A stretch of 64,000 nucleotides of DNA from Bacillota bacterium (GCA_023416585.1 JAEZHM010000019.1:1-64000); one strand, 5' to 3'. Shown: positions 36,029 to 44,316, numbered from the stretch's first letter. Notes: generated by a model from the sequence alone, not told the origin. Program-made: numbers and translations.

Positions 36029-37459
36029 TTAAACTTTGTGGTAATCAAAATCCAGCATCATGGAAAGATCCGCAATGGCCGGAATGCAATCGCCGCTTGC
36101 GATGCCATAATGCTGCGTTACGCCGATACGAAGCAGCTTTTCAAAAAGTTCGGGGCAAGTCTCACCTACCGGTCGGAACAGGCCGTGGGAATATGTGGCC
36201 AGAAAGTGATCACAGGGAAGGCTGTCTAAAAGCGTTACGGCGAACAGGAAACGGCCGTTATGCTCCGAGCAGTGCAGCATGGTCTTGCGCCCAGGAGAAA
36301 ACACATGCCAGGCAAAGGGCGCGCCCGCGTGCTTCCACGGGGAAGTGGCAAACCGCACGTCAATGGATATTTTCGTCTTGCCGGCAGGGTCGGTATAATC
36401 GTTGGGTCCGGCATGCCCGGCCGCAAAATTTCCGTTAGGCAGGTCGATATGGAAAGGCTCAATAAAATGCACATGACCGCCGGTTAAAAGATGCAGGATG
36501 TAGGTAGCCAGGCCGCCGCCGATATCGCCCTCGGGTACGACGATGGTCTGAACATCAGGCGAGGTGGGATAAAAGCCCGGGCGCAGGCCTACCTGCTGAA
36601 ACAAAACCGTATCGATATCGTTGAGCACCAGAAGATCCAGCTTGTATTTCCTGGCCATGCGCTCCATGGCCATGCTGGCGCGGACACTGGCCAGGAATTT
36701 ATCTTCCCGCACATTGGGCAGCACCTCAAAGCGCGAGGCGATATCCTTCATGGCAAGACCGGCTTCCGCCTCGGAAATCTCCTCAATGGTATCGGTAAGC
36801 TCGGCAACGGACAGGAAGCGAAGCTCAGGGCCAACCTTTTGAAACACGTCGTAAGGATGCACATATGTGCTCCACATAGCCTCATTATAGCAAGCCAGCA
36901 GACCGATGGTGCCGTTCTTCAAAATGGCGCGGGCACGGGCGGCATTGCCGAATACCGCGGCGCGGTCCATGATTTGATGCCATGTTCCAACGGTAGTTTC
37001 CAGCATAGGACGCTTGTAATTTGTGTTGTTGCCGCTGGCCTCCTGCATGCCTACAAGACCGCCGCAGCAAAGGTATTCGGTAAATTCGTCGCTGTCGTGG
37101 GTATCCTTCAAATTGATCTCATCCCGCATCCGGTGGGCAAACAATATAGGCACGGGCGGCATGTCCCGCAGGAAGCGGTTCCAAGCAAAATCTTCCGCCC
37201 AGCTTAAATAAATGGCCAGCACATAGTCCACCTTGTCGCTAATAAACGCATCCATGGCGGATATGACGTCTTCCCTTGTAAAAACAATGCCCGGAAAGGT
37301 AACGTCGGCGATTTTTTGACTATCGGCCAGCATCCACGCCGCCTCGTCCTGTTTCCTTTTCAGATACGTGCCCCGCGCGGTTCCTTCGCCCAAACGGCAA
37401 AATCGTTCCGCTCCAAGTAATAAAAGCCCCATCTTTGGCTTGCGCAGCTTATCCCGCAT
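36029..37459 (-). CDS. L-fucose/L-arabinose isomerase-like protein
   Basis: 476 residues of the FucI/AraA-like fold. Features include a Rossmann-like N-terminal half (MGLLLLGAERFC, AIYLSWAEDFAWNRFL), a central GGLVGMQEASGNN and a C-terminal domain with candidate metal ligands Glu, Asp and His (IEPFHIDLPNG, HCSEHNGRF). It would interconvert an aldose and ketose, but members of this family without experimental data can differ widely in substrate. First gene of the eleven-gene operon, with GGGGGGAGAG before its start and a strong promoter 82 bases upstream. Confidence 0.75.
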   Translation of the reverse strand: MRDKLRKPKMGLLLLGAERFCRLGEGTARGTYLKRKQDEAAWMLADSQKIADVTFPGIVFTREDVISAMDAFISDKVDYVLAIYLSWAEDFAWNRFLRDMPPVPILFAHRMRDEINLKDTHDSDEFTEYLCCGGLVGMQEASGNNTNYKRPMLETTVGTWHQIMDRAAVFGNAARARAILKNGTIGLLACYNEAMWSTYVHPYDVFQKVGPELRFLSVAELTDTIEEISEAEAGLAMKDIASRFEVLPNVREDKFLASVRASMAMERMARKYKLDLLVLNDIDTVLFQQVGLRPGFYPTSPDVQTIVVPEGDIGGGLATYILHLLTGGHVHFIEPFHIDLPNGNFAAGHAGPNDYTDPAGKTKISIDVRFATSPWKHAGAPFAWHVFSPGRKTMLHCSEHNGRFLFAVTLLDSLPCDHFLATYSHGLFRPVGETCPELFEKLLRIGVTQHYGIASGDCIPAIADLSMMLDFDYHKV

Positions 37460-37503
37460 TGCTCTCCCCCCATACTCTTCTTCATAAAATAAAGGTGAAA
37501 GAA

Positions 37504-37518
37504 AAGTACTATATACTT
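37504..37518. promoter_or_regulatory. Candidate RpiR operator in the operon leader
   Basis: AAGTA-CTATA-TACTT is a short dyad just downstream of the -10 box. A second copy of the half-site, AAGTACTAATT, starts at 37568 over the -35 box. Two related sites bracketing a promoter suit a repressor; assignment to the operon's own RpiR protein is inference. Confidence 0.3.
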
Positions 37519-37540
37519 GAATGCTCTTTTCTATAGGCTC

Positions 37541-37569
37541 ATTATATTCCGCCCATTCTGCCGAGTCAA
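37541..37569 (-). promoter_or_regulatory. Sigma-A promoter of the isomerase-to-GNAT operon
   Basis: TTGACT (37569-37564), a 17-base spacer and a perfect TATAAT (37546-37541) on the minus strand, giving a leader of about 75 bases to the isomerase start. Confidence 0.75.
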
Positions 37570-37646
37570 GTACTAATTCACGATATTTAAAAAAACTCGC
37601 GAACTTGTTTCTGTTTTCAACACATAAAACAGCAGTCTATAAAACT

Positions 37647-37686
37647 AACCTCCATGTCACCGCTAGCTGTAGGCGACATGGAGGTT
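37647..37686 (-). terminator. Terminator of the PadR/DrrAB-like operon
   Basis: AACCTCCATGTC and GACATGGAGGTT form a 12-bp perfect stem 12 bases past the permease stop, followed by AGTTTTATAG on the minus strand. The uridine run is short, so efficiency may be moderate. Confidence 0.6.
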
Positions 37687-37698
37687 AAAATAAAAGCT

Positions 37699-38469
37699 CT
37701 AAGATGCTTTGCGCCTGTATGCCCTCATTGCGAATATATAAGAGACAATAAGAATGCCCAGGCACCATGCAAGCGCGGTCCAAATGTCGTTTCCGACAAG
37801 CTTACCTGACAGCAGCGCGCGGATGGCATTCACTATCGAAGTCACCGGCTGGTTTTCGGCAAATGCACGAACAGCCGGCGGCATTGATTCGGTTGGCACA
37901 AAAGCCGAACTGATAAATGGCAGAAAGACAAGCGGATAGGAAAAGGCGCTGGCGCCGTCCACCGATTTCGCATTTAGTCCCGCAATTGCCGCGACCCATG
38001 TCAAGGCCAGTGTAAACAACGCAAGTATCCCAGCCACGGCCAACCACGACAATACTCCTGCCTGCGAGCGGAAGCCCATTAAAAGCGCTGCGAGAATAAT
38101 GACGGCAACCGTAATTGCGTTGGATACAAGCGAGGTCAGTACATGCCCCCACAGCGCGCTAGATCGTGCAATCGGCATGGAGTGGAACCTTTCGAAGATG
38201 CCTCTTTGCATATCCATAAACAGACGGTAAGCCGTATAGCCTATGCCGCTTGCAATCGCCATCAGCAGTATGCCGGGCAGCAAATAATTCACATAGTTGT
38301 CCGTGCCGGTTTGAATCGCACCGCCGAACACATAAACGAACAGTAGCATCATTGCAATAGGCGTGATGGCGACCGTGATGATGGTGTCCATGCTGCGGAA
38401 AATATGGCGCATGGAACGGCCAAGCATCACACCCATATCGCTGAAATAGTATTTTTTTACCGTTTCCAT
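37699..38469 (-). CDS. ABC-2 type exporter permease (DrrB-like)
   Basis: 256 residues with six predicted helices. The family hallmark of the DrrB/NodJ group is visible in the middle (FMDMQRGIFERFHSMPIARS, quoted at 20). The start lies directly at the stop of the ATPase gene. The pair should export a drug, lipid or other amphiphile. It is in an operon with PadR, a typical regulator of such exporters. Substrate unknown. Confidence 0.88.
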   Translation of the reverse strand: METVKKYYFSDMGVMLGRSMRHIFRSMDTIITVAITPIAMMLLFVYVFGGAIQTGTDNYVNYLLPGILLMAIASGIGYTAYRLFMDMQRGIFERFHSMPIARSSALWGHVLTSLVSNAITVAVIILAALLMGFRSQAGVLSWLAVAGILALFTLALTWVAAIAGLNAKSVDGASAFSYPLVFLPFISSAFVPTESMPPAVRAFAENQPVTSIVNAIRALLSGKLVGNDIWTALAWCLGILIVSYIFAMRAYRRKAS

Positions 38470-39231
38470 TTATTTTTCCCCCTTCTTGCCGATGATCGTG
38501 AGAAATATCTCTTCCAATGTCGGCTGTTTTTCAACATACTCCACCTTGGCCGGCGGGATCAGCTTTTTCAGTTCCGCGAGCGTGCCGCTCACGATAATCC
38601 TGCCTTCATGCAGAATGGCAATCCTGTCGGCAAGCTGCTCAGCCTCATCCAAATACTGCGTAGTCAGAAACACCGTTGTGCCTTGATCAGCTAGCTCTTT
38701 GACAGTCTTCCAAACTTCGATGCGCGCTTCGGGATCGAGCCCGGTGGTCGGTTCGTCAAGAAAAATGACCTGCGGTTTTCCCATCAGGCTCATGGCAATG
38801 TCCAGCCTGCGGCGCATCCCTCCCGAATATGTGGACACCCTGCGGTCGGCGGCGTCTAAAAGACCAAAGAGCTTCAGCATATCGTCAGCCACTTGACGCG
38901 GGCTTGTTAGGTGCCGCAGCCTGGCGATCATAATGATATTTTCCCGCCCGGTCAGCATCTCGTCCACGGCAGCGAATTGCCCAGTCAGGCTGATCGACTG
39001 CCGCACGAAATCGGGCATTGACACAACATCGAATCCGTTTACAGTGGCAGTCCCACTGTCTTGTTTCAGCAGCGTGGTTAGGATTTTGACAATCGTTGTC
39101 TTGCCGGAACCGTTGGGGCCGAGCAGGGCAAAAATCTCACCACGCCGCACCTCAAAATCGACACCTTTCAGGACTTCAGTGCTTTTAAAGGACTTTTTCA
39201 GATCCTTCACCCCAATTGCGATGTCTCTCAT
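38470..39231 (-). CDS. ABC transporter ATPase (DrrA-like)
   Basis: 253 residues. Walker A LLGPNGSGKTTIVKIL, Q-loop, signature YSGGMRRRLDIAMSL and Walker B VIFLDEPTTGLD are all intact, with a switch His in TTQYLDEAEQ region where DrrA proteins have THY/TQY. The C-terminal extension (ISGTLAELKKLIPP-like) is typical of exporters of the DrrA group. It overlaps the upstream DUF1048 gene by four bases. Confidence 0.93.
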   Translation of the reverse strand: MRDIAIGVKDLKKSFKSTEVLKGVDFEVRRGEIFALLGPNGSGKTTIVKILTTLLKQDSGTATVNGFDVVSMPDFVRQSISLTGQFAAVDEMLTGRENIIMIARLRHLTSPRQVADDMLKLFGLLDAADRRVSTYSGGMRRRLDIAMSLMGKPQVIFLDEPTTGLDPEARIEVWKTVKELADQGTTVFLTTQYLDEAEQLADRIAILHEGRIIVSGTLAELKKLIPPAKVEYVEKQPTLEEIFLTIIGKKGEK

Positions 39232-39581
39232 TTGGAACCGCTCCCCTTTCCAAATTTGTTCATCATGTCGCGGTTCAATTTTTTGCGATAGTTATCGGTC
39301 CACTTTTTCGTATCGCGCAAAAGCTCGTCACAGAACCCGACAACATCTTCACCCGTTACTTCGAGAACGTGCTTGCCGTCCGCAGCGCTTAATTCAAACA
39401 ACTCTATCAATTCGTACTGTATTTTCAACATATCGGAGCCGTCCCCACCCGCGAAATTCCACATGTATCCTTGGATTTTTTGAAATACGAACCGATAGTC
39501 TTCAGGCAGCGCTTCTGCCCTTGCCATTTGTTCCTTATACTCTTTTTTATCCCCGATTATTTTTTTGATAAGTTCCAGCAT
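39228..39581 (-). CDS. DUF1048 protein, first copy
   Basis: 117 residues, helical, no membrane segment. Shares with its neighbour the pattern EALPEDYRFVFQKIQGYMW, an acidic Asp/Glu middle and a DGKHVLEVTGEDV segment. DUF1048 proteins are frequently encoded between a PadR-type regulator and a DrrAB exporter; their biochemical role is not established. RBS GGAGGTGC precedes the ATG. Confidence 0.8.
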   Translation of the reverse strand: MLELIKKIIGDKKEYKEQMARAEALPEDYRFVFQKIQGYMWNFAGGDGSDMLKIQYELIELFELSAADGKHVLEVTGEDVVGFCDELLRDTKKWTDNYRKKLNRDMMNKFGKGSGSK

Positions 39582-39583
39582 CG

Positions 39584-39946
39584 TTACCGCACCTCCTTGA
39601 TAAATCTTTCCGCAATATCTTTGTTTAGTTTTTCCCGCAGCTTTTCAGTATAGGTGATTGACGCGCCCGCCAATTCTTCTACAAAAGCGCCAACATCATT
39701 GCCTATCACGTCAAGAACCTGTTTGCCTTCCGCTGCGCTTGCTTCAAACCAATCAACCAAGTCTGCAAATATCTTTATACCACCGTCATAGTCAATGCCA
39801 ATGCCGGTCGTGAACATATACTTCTGAATCTTACGGAACGCAAACCGATAATCTTCCGGCAAGGCTCCTGCACGCTTCATTATTTGTTTGTAGGCCCGTT
39901 TCTCTTCCATGCCGCCTATGATCAATTTGATAATAGAGTCAAGCAT
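39584..39946 (-). CDS. DUF1048 protein, second copy
   Basis: About 120 residues. The family start is MLDSIIKLIIGG at 39946, two bases after the PadR stop, with GGAGGGG overlapping the end of padR; a longer frame to 40006 is unlikely. Aligned by eye, it is a paralogue of the next gene (GALPEDYRFAFRKIQKYMF versus EALPEDYRFVFQKIQGYMW). Tandem duplication is therefore likely. Confidence 0.8.
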   Translation of the reverse strand: MLDSIIKLIIGGMEEKRAYKQIMKRAGALPEDYRFAFRKIQKYMFTTGIGIDYDGGIKIFADLVDWFEASAAEGKQVLDVIGNDVGAFVEELAGASITYTEKLREKLNKDIAERFIKEVR

Positions 39947-39948
39947 TG

Positions 39949-40272
39949 TTACTGCCCCTCCTTTAGCTGGCTGAGTTTCGACGCGACAAATTCCCATTTT
40001 TCCCAAAACCTCCGCAGTTCCTCGCGCCCCGCGTCATTGAGCGTGTAGAACTTGCGCGGAGGTCCCATGTCGGAGGGTTTTTTCTCCATATCCACAAGCA
40101 TGTTTTTCTCAAGCCGGATTAAAATGGCATATACCGTTCCCTCTACGACTTCCGTAAAGCCGAGTGCATTCAAGCGCCTCGTGATTTCATAGCCGTAGGT
40201 TTGCTCCCGGCTGATGATTTCCAAGACACAGCCTTCCAACGCGCCTCTGAGCATTTCAGTCAGGTTTTCCAT
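39949..40272 (-). CDS. PadR-family transcriptional regulator
   Basis: 107 residues. The winged helix is clear: LEGCVLEIISREQTYGYEI, LGFTEVVEGTVYAILIRLEK and the wing PPRKFYTLNDAGREEL. It heads the operon with the two DUF1048 genes and the exporter and should repress it until an exported compound binds. A long dyad at 40309-40349 lies in its promoter region. Confidence 0.92.
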   Translation of the reverse strand: MENLTEMLRGALEGCVLEIISREQTYGYEITRRLNALGFTEVVEGTVYAILIRLEKNMLVDMEKKPSDMGPPRKFYTLNDAGREELRRFWEKWEFVASKLSQLKEGQ

Positions 40273-40308
40273 TCAAACACCTCTCACTATTTTACATAGC
40301 CGGTATAC

Positions 40309-40349
40309 TGTGACGCTGATATTCATCGTCGCTGGTATGCAGCGTCACA
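40309..40349. promoter_or_regulatory. Inverted repeat, probable PadR operator
   Basis: TGTGACGCTG (40309-40318) and CAGCGTCACA (40340-40349) form a perfect 10-bp dyad with a 21-base spacer. Weaker extension continues into TATAC on the left and TAGTA on the right. It lies 37 bases upstream of the padR start. Confidence 0.5.
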
Positions 40350-40621
40350 TAGTAGCAGGTACATAGTAACACTGAATAGCGGCCTTGTCAATATCAAGGC
40401 GAAAAATTTCATCAGTCAGGATTTTCATGCGTTGTACTAAAACCGCTTGAACTTCTTTAATGATTGTTTAAACACAACACATATGAATACTGAATTTGGA
40501 ATATACTTTGCTGATATTTAGTGATATTATGAGGGACATACACAAGCACAGCAAAATGTAGATTAATAACTCGTGAAAACGGAAAGGATTTTGACAATAC
40601 GACTGGAATGAGGTGGAAAAA
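40350..40621. other. Intergenic region between padR and the SPFH gene
   Basis: The stretch between two divergent genes. Apart from the dyad listed separately I see a small CCTTG/CAAGG dyad near 40386-40402, an A+T-rich tract and the GAGGTGG ribosome binding site at 40610-40616. No open frame with a credible start was found. Confidence 0.5.
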
Positions 40622-42628
40622 ATGCCGTATCTTGAACTTTTGACACTGGTGTTTTCAGTTCTCATCGGGCTCATCCTGCTATTGTGGGTCATAGGTCTTA
40701 GAATCATCCCCAATAACAAGATCGCCATCATCGAAAAATGGTGGTCTCATAAGGGTTCCCTGGATATGCAGATCATTGCCTTGAATGGCGAAGCCGGCTT
40801 TCAGCCCCAGGTCATAAGAGGTGGTCTTCATTTCCTGACACCGCTTATGTACAAGGTACATATTTGCCCCCTTGTTACTGTCCCCCAGGGGCAGATTGCC
40901 TACGTGTTCGCGCGGGACGGTATGCCTCTTGAGCCAATCCAGACATTGGGCAAAATCATACCTGAATGCGATAACTTCCAGGATGCGCGCGGCTTCTTGC
41001 ATAGCGGCGGCCAGAGAGGCCCTCAAAGAGGGATCATCAGGGAAGGAACTTACGCGTTTAACCTTGCACAGTTCATCATCATTACGGAAGACAAAATCTA
41101 TTACCTGCCCATGGGAACAAAGGCCGAGGAATCGACCATCATGAACATGGCGGAGCTGCTGAAAGACAGAAAGGGCTTTACACCCGTCGTCATCAAAGGT
41201 ACGGATGACAAAGTCGGCATTGTTACGGTACATGACGGTCTCTCGCTGGCCCATGACGATATTATTGCCCCCGCAGTTGGCGTTGACCCAAGCAAATCCG
41301 AAACGTATCACAATAATTTCCAGGACCCTGAAAAGTTTCTAAAGGCCGGCGGGTTCAGGGGACGGCAATATCAGGTTCTGGTGGAAGGCACCTACTTTAT
41401 CAACCGCTTTTTCGCAACTGTGGAGCTGATTGAAAAGACTCTGATAGAAGTCGGATATGTGGGCGTTGTGGTATCGTTCATTGGGCCCAAGGGCGTAGAT
41501 TCCACAGGCGACGATTACAAGCATGGGGAGTTGGTGGAGAAGGGGTTCCGCGGCGTGTGGCGGGAGCCTCTCATGCCTGGCAAATATGCCTTCAATACGT
41601 ATGCCGGTAAAATCATCACCGTTCCCACTACGAATATCATTCTTAAATGGATCAGCAACCAGACCGGCTATCATAAATTTGACGAGAACCTGACGGAAGT
41701 CAGCCTGATTACCAAGGATGCCTTCGAACCTTCCCTTCCCTTGTCCGTTGTCATGCACATCGACTATAAAAAGGCCCCATTGGTGATCCAGCGGTTTGGC
41801 GATGTGAAAATGCTGGTGGACCAGACCCTTGACCCCATGGTATCCGCCTATTTCAAAAACATAGGCCAGACCAAGACACTGATACAGCTCATACAGGACA
41901 GAAACGAAATTCAGAAAGTTTCCTCCAATGAGATGAAGGCAAAATTCGAGCATTACAATCTCGAGCTGGAAGAAGTGCTCATCGGCACCCCGGCCGCATC
42001 CAAGAGCGATGACAAGATCGAGGTCATTCTGACCCAGCTCCGTGAAAGGCAGATCGCCATGGAGCGGATCGAAACCTACTCGCAGCAGGAAAAGGCGGCC
42101 GGCAAGGAAAGGGACTTGAGGGAAGCCGAATCCAAAGCCATGCAGCAGAAGCTTTTAACGGAATCTGACATCAATATTCAAATACAAAGCAACGTCGGTA
42201 AAGCCGAATATCAAAGATCGCTGCAGGAAGCATCCAAAATCAAGGCAATTGCTGAGGCTGAAGCTGAAAGAGAAGCCAGAGTCGGTATTGGTAGAGCCGT
42301 AGCTATTGAGGAACAGGTAAAGGCTTATGGCGGGCCCCAATATCAGGTCGTGCAGGATGTAATGACCAAATTTACATCCGCAGTCGAAAAAGCAAAGGTC
42401 GATATCGTTCCCAAGACTGTGCTCAGCATGGGCGGCGGAGATAAACAGAATAGCTCCGTCAACGCCTTTGAAATGCTGCTAAATCTCCTGGTCAGTGAAA
42501 AGCTGGGCGTTGTGCTCAACCAAGGAAGCAAGGAAGAAGATGCCCGTGTGAAAAGCATCAAGGAATCCATCATGAAGGCCATGGTACAGGAGCCCGGGCA
42601 GGAGCCGGCTGCTTCCGATATTCAATGA
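40622..42628 (+). CDS. Large SPFH/flotillin-like membrane protein
   Basis: 668 residues from the ATG at 40622; the GTG at 40613 lies within the GAGGTGG site. One N-terminal helix (about 5-27) anchors it. Three related modules follow, each ending in a G-x-RG...G-x-Y-x-x-N motif (GGQRGPQRGIIREGTYAFN, GGFRGRQYQVLVEGTYFIN, KGFRGVWREPLMPGKYAFN). A band-7/SPFH segment and a long charged coiled coil (about 455-580) come next, then a polar tail. Such proteins scaffold membrane microdomains. Monocistronic, followed by a strong terminator. The repeat structure is unusual compared with a standard 400-500-residue flotillin. Confidence 0.82.
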   Translation: MPYLELLTLVFSVLIGLILLLWVIGLRIIPNNKIAIIEKWWSHKGSLDMQIIALNGEAGFQPQVIRGGLHFLTPLMYKVHICPLVTVPQGQIAYVFARDGMPLEPIQTLGKIIPECDNFQDARGFLHSGGQRGPQRGIIREGTYAFNLAQFIIITEDKIYYLPMGTKAEESTIMNMAELLKDRKGFTPVVIKGTDDKVGIVTVHDGLSLAHDDIIAPAVGVDPSKSETYHNNFQDPEKFLKAGGFRGRQYQVLVEGTYFINRFFATVELIEKTLIEVGYVGVVVSFIGPKGVDSTGDDYKHGELVEKGFRGVWREPLMPGKYAFNTYAGKIITVPTTNIILKWISNQTGYHKFDENLTEVSLITKDAFEPSLPLSVVMHIDYKKAPLVIQRFGDVKMLVDQTLDPMVSAYFKNIGQTKTLIQLIQDRNEIQKVSSNEMKAKFEHYNLELEEVLIGTPAASKSDDKIEVILTQLRERQIAMERIETYSQQEKAAGKERDLREAESKAMQQKLLTESDINIQIQSNVGKAEYQRSLQEASKIKAIAEAEAEREARVGIGRAVAIEEQVKAYGGPQYQVVQDVMTKFTSAVEKAKVDIVPKTVLSMGGGDKQNSSVNAFEMLLNLLVSEKLGVVLNQGSKEEDARVKSIKESIMKAMVQEPGQEPAASDIQ

Positions 42629-42741
42629 ACCGTCAAAATGTCCGCAAATAAAGCGCCTGCGGATACGGTTCTGAAACGGCGGAGCAAGCCGGGAAGAGAA
42701 AGCTTCCGCCAGGCTGATTAAAGCTAAATACGGATAGAAGA

Positions 42742-42790
42742 GGCCCGCAAACCCAGCAAAACCATGGGTCTGCGGGCCCAACTTTTGTTT
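42742..42790 (+). terminator. Terminator of the SPFH gene
   Basis: GGCCCGCAAACCCA pairs with TGGGTCTGCGGGCC (one mismatch, nine-base loop) and is followed by CAACTTTTGTTT. It lies about 115 bases after the stop. Confidence 0.7.
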
Positions 42791-42848
42791 CGAACCGATT
42801 TTTGAACCCAATTGTCCTTTCGATATTTGTACCCACCATGTTGCAAAT

Positions 42849-42874
42849 GAAAAAACCCTCGATTTCTCAAGGGT
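42849..42874 (-). terminator. Terminator of the YczE/YitT-like gene
   Basis: On the minus strand ACCCTTGA and TCGAGGGT pair across four bases with one mismatch and are followed by TTTTTT. It starts 36 bases after the gene's stop. Confidence 0.7.
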
Positions 42875-42909
42875 ATACTCTGGACAGGACAAGAAGGCAT
42901 GGGGGCGGA

Positions 42910-43581
42910 CTATCCGGAGATGCTTCGGTCAAACCATGCTCTTGTGACCTCAAACAGGCTCTGATGCCTGACACTGCGCGGTTCAAACTTCAGCAGCCTG
43001 AAAATGATTTGCATAGTAACGCCCATGCCAAAGGTCGAGATGACGGTTCCGATGCCGATTGGCGCGCCCAAGAGCCAGCCAATTGAAAGTACAACACACA
43101 GTATTCCGGTATTCACAACGCCGATCGGGACCTTGGGCAGGCGCTTTCCGAGACCCACGAGAAACGCGTCCCGCGGGCCGCAGCACTGCCCGGTGGACAT
43201 GTAAATGAACTGCCCCAAACTCATGATGAACAGCCCCGCGATCATGACGGCGATGCCAAGCGGCACGCCAGATTGCACCGGAACGATCCCGAGGTTGTTG
43301 TAAATGTCCACAAACAGGCCTACGAGAAACGCGTCGAGGATTGTTCCGTAACCGATTTTTTCCCGCATCATAAGATCTATCGCCACAATGATGCAGCTTA
43401 TGGTTATATGTGCCGTGCCATAGGATAGTGGTGTGTGGTAGGCGATGCCCATGCTGAAGGAATCCCATGGCGCAAGCCCGATGTTCGCGGCAATGGTTAG
43501 ACGCACCCCAAATGCGAACACCGCGAGGCCAAAGGCCGTTTTAAGAAACTTTAGAAGAATTCTTGCGCGCGAATTGTCCAC
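42910..43581 (-). CDS. YczE/YyaS/YitT-family membrane protein
   Basis: About 223 residues with five or six predicted helices and family motifs LTIAANIGLAPWDSFSMGIA and GQCCGPRDAFLVGLGKRLP, and a conserved GVVNTGILCV stretch. The function of this family is not established. An open frame begins at 43635, but that GTG lies inside a GGGGGAGGAG tract. The in-frame GTG at 43581, with GAAAGGG eight bases before it, is preferred. Start uncertain. Divergent from blaI. Confidence 0.78.
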   Translation of the reverse strand: MDNSRARILLKFLKTAFGLAVFAFGVRLTIAANIGLAPWDSFSMGIAYHTPLSYGTAHITISCIIVAIDLMMREKIGYGTILDAFLVGLFVDIYNNLGIVPVQSGVPLGIAVMIAGLFIMSLGQFIYMSTGQCCGPRDAFLVGLGKRLPKVPIGVVNTGILCVVLSIGWLLGAPIGIGTVISTFGMGVTMQIIFRLLKFEPRSVRHQSLFEVTRAWFDRSISG

Positions 43582-43635
43582 GATGCACGCCCTTTCACGA
43601 CAGCGGTTTTTTGGGCGGAATGACTCCTCCCCCAC

Positions 43636-43864
43636 ACTTGATGCACAAGTATACCATAGCGCGGCGGGCTCGACAAGCTTCGTTTTGTTACACGATCACG
43701 AGCGCGGACCGGCGCGCCGTATACGCCCGCAAACGGCGTTTTCGGAGGGTGGGAACGGGATCGCGGGCGCCGGAGCGGAAAAAATGGGCGTTTGTGGTTC
43801 AAAGTGCCAGGAAGCGCACAAGAGCAGTAATAACCAAGAGCAGAGACTGAGCATGAAAAACAGG
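43636..43864. other. Intergenic region upstream of blaI
   Basis: G+C-rich sequence with short internal dyads (for example GGCGCGCC near 43711). Several frames stay open by chance, but none has a ribosome binding site or recognisable protein. The 3' part merges with the blaI promoter. Confidence 0.45.
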
Positions 43865-43916
43865 TTGACACCTTTCTACCTGTATGCTACAATTTAGGTA
43901 ACAGAGAATCTACCTA
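43865..43916 (+). promoter_or_regulatory. blaI promoter with BlaI-type operator repeats
   Basis: TTGACA (43865-43870), 17 bases and TACAAT (43888-43893) form a strong promoter. CTACCT (43876-43881), AGGTA (43896-43900) and CTACCT (43910-43915) are three alternating-orientation copies of one half-site. They make dyads over the spacer and the start of transcription. BlaI/MecI repressors bind similar short dyads and repress their own operon. Confidence 0.6.
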
Positions 43917-43932
43917 TCTGGAGGAATTTTTC

Positions 43933-44316
43933 ATGCCGATTCAACTGACGGAAGCGGAATCCAAAATCATTGAGCTATTATGGCAGGAACGTCCCCTGAC
44001 CATGACACAGATCACCCATCGGCTGAAAGATGTAACGGGTTGGACGAAGCATACCGTCATCAATATCCTCAAGCGCATGCTCCAAAAAGGAACGATACGC
44101 ATGGAGGATATAAAGCCTGCGAAGCTGTATTACCCGTTGGTCGAGAAGGCGGAGGTCGTAGAGGAAGAAACGCAAACTTTTCTTGACAAAGTGTATGATG
44201 GCAAGCCCGTACTGCTGATGAGCGCTATGGTGGACAGCGGAAGGCTTAACGAAAGAGAAATTGATGAGTTGCTGGAATTGCTCCAGCAAGCAAAGGAGGC
44301 CAAGGGTGATTTCTGA
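43933..44316 (+). CDS. BlaI/MecI-family repressor
   Basis: 127 residues. The winged helix is clear (LTEAESKIIELLWQERPLTM, GWTKHTVINILKRMLQKGTI), followed by the C-terminal dimerisation helices where BlaR1-type proteases usually cut the repressor. GGAGG lies before the ATG. The stop overlaps the next gene's GTG start region by 11 bases. The pair is organised exactly like blaI-blaR1, though the sensing part of the partner is different. Likely autorepressor of the whole 43933-50008 operon. Confidence 0.92.
   Translation: MPIQLTEAESKIIELLWQERPLTMTQITHRLKDVTGWTKHTVINILKRMLQKGTIRMEDIKPAKLYYPLVEKAEVVEEETQTFLDKVYDGKPVLLMSAMVDSGRLNEREIDELLELLQQAKEAKGDF

Noticed and set aside
40679..41311. 210-codon minus-strand frame inside the SPFH gene
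   Set aside because: Shadow of the SPFH gene, no start signals.
43689..43850. Possible small basic protein upstream of blaI
   Set aside because: Open frame by composition only; no ribosome binding site and the sequence is Arg-rich low complexity.
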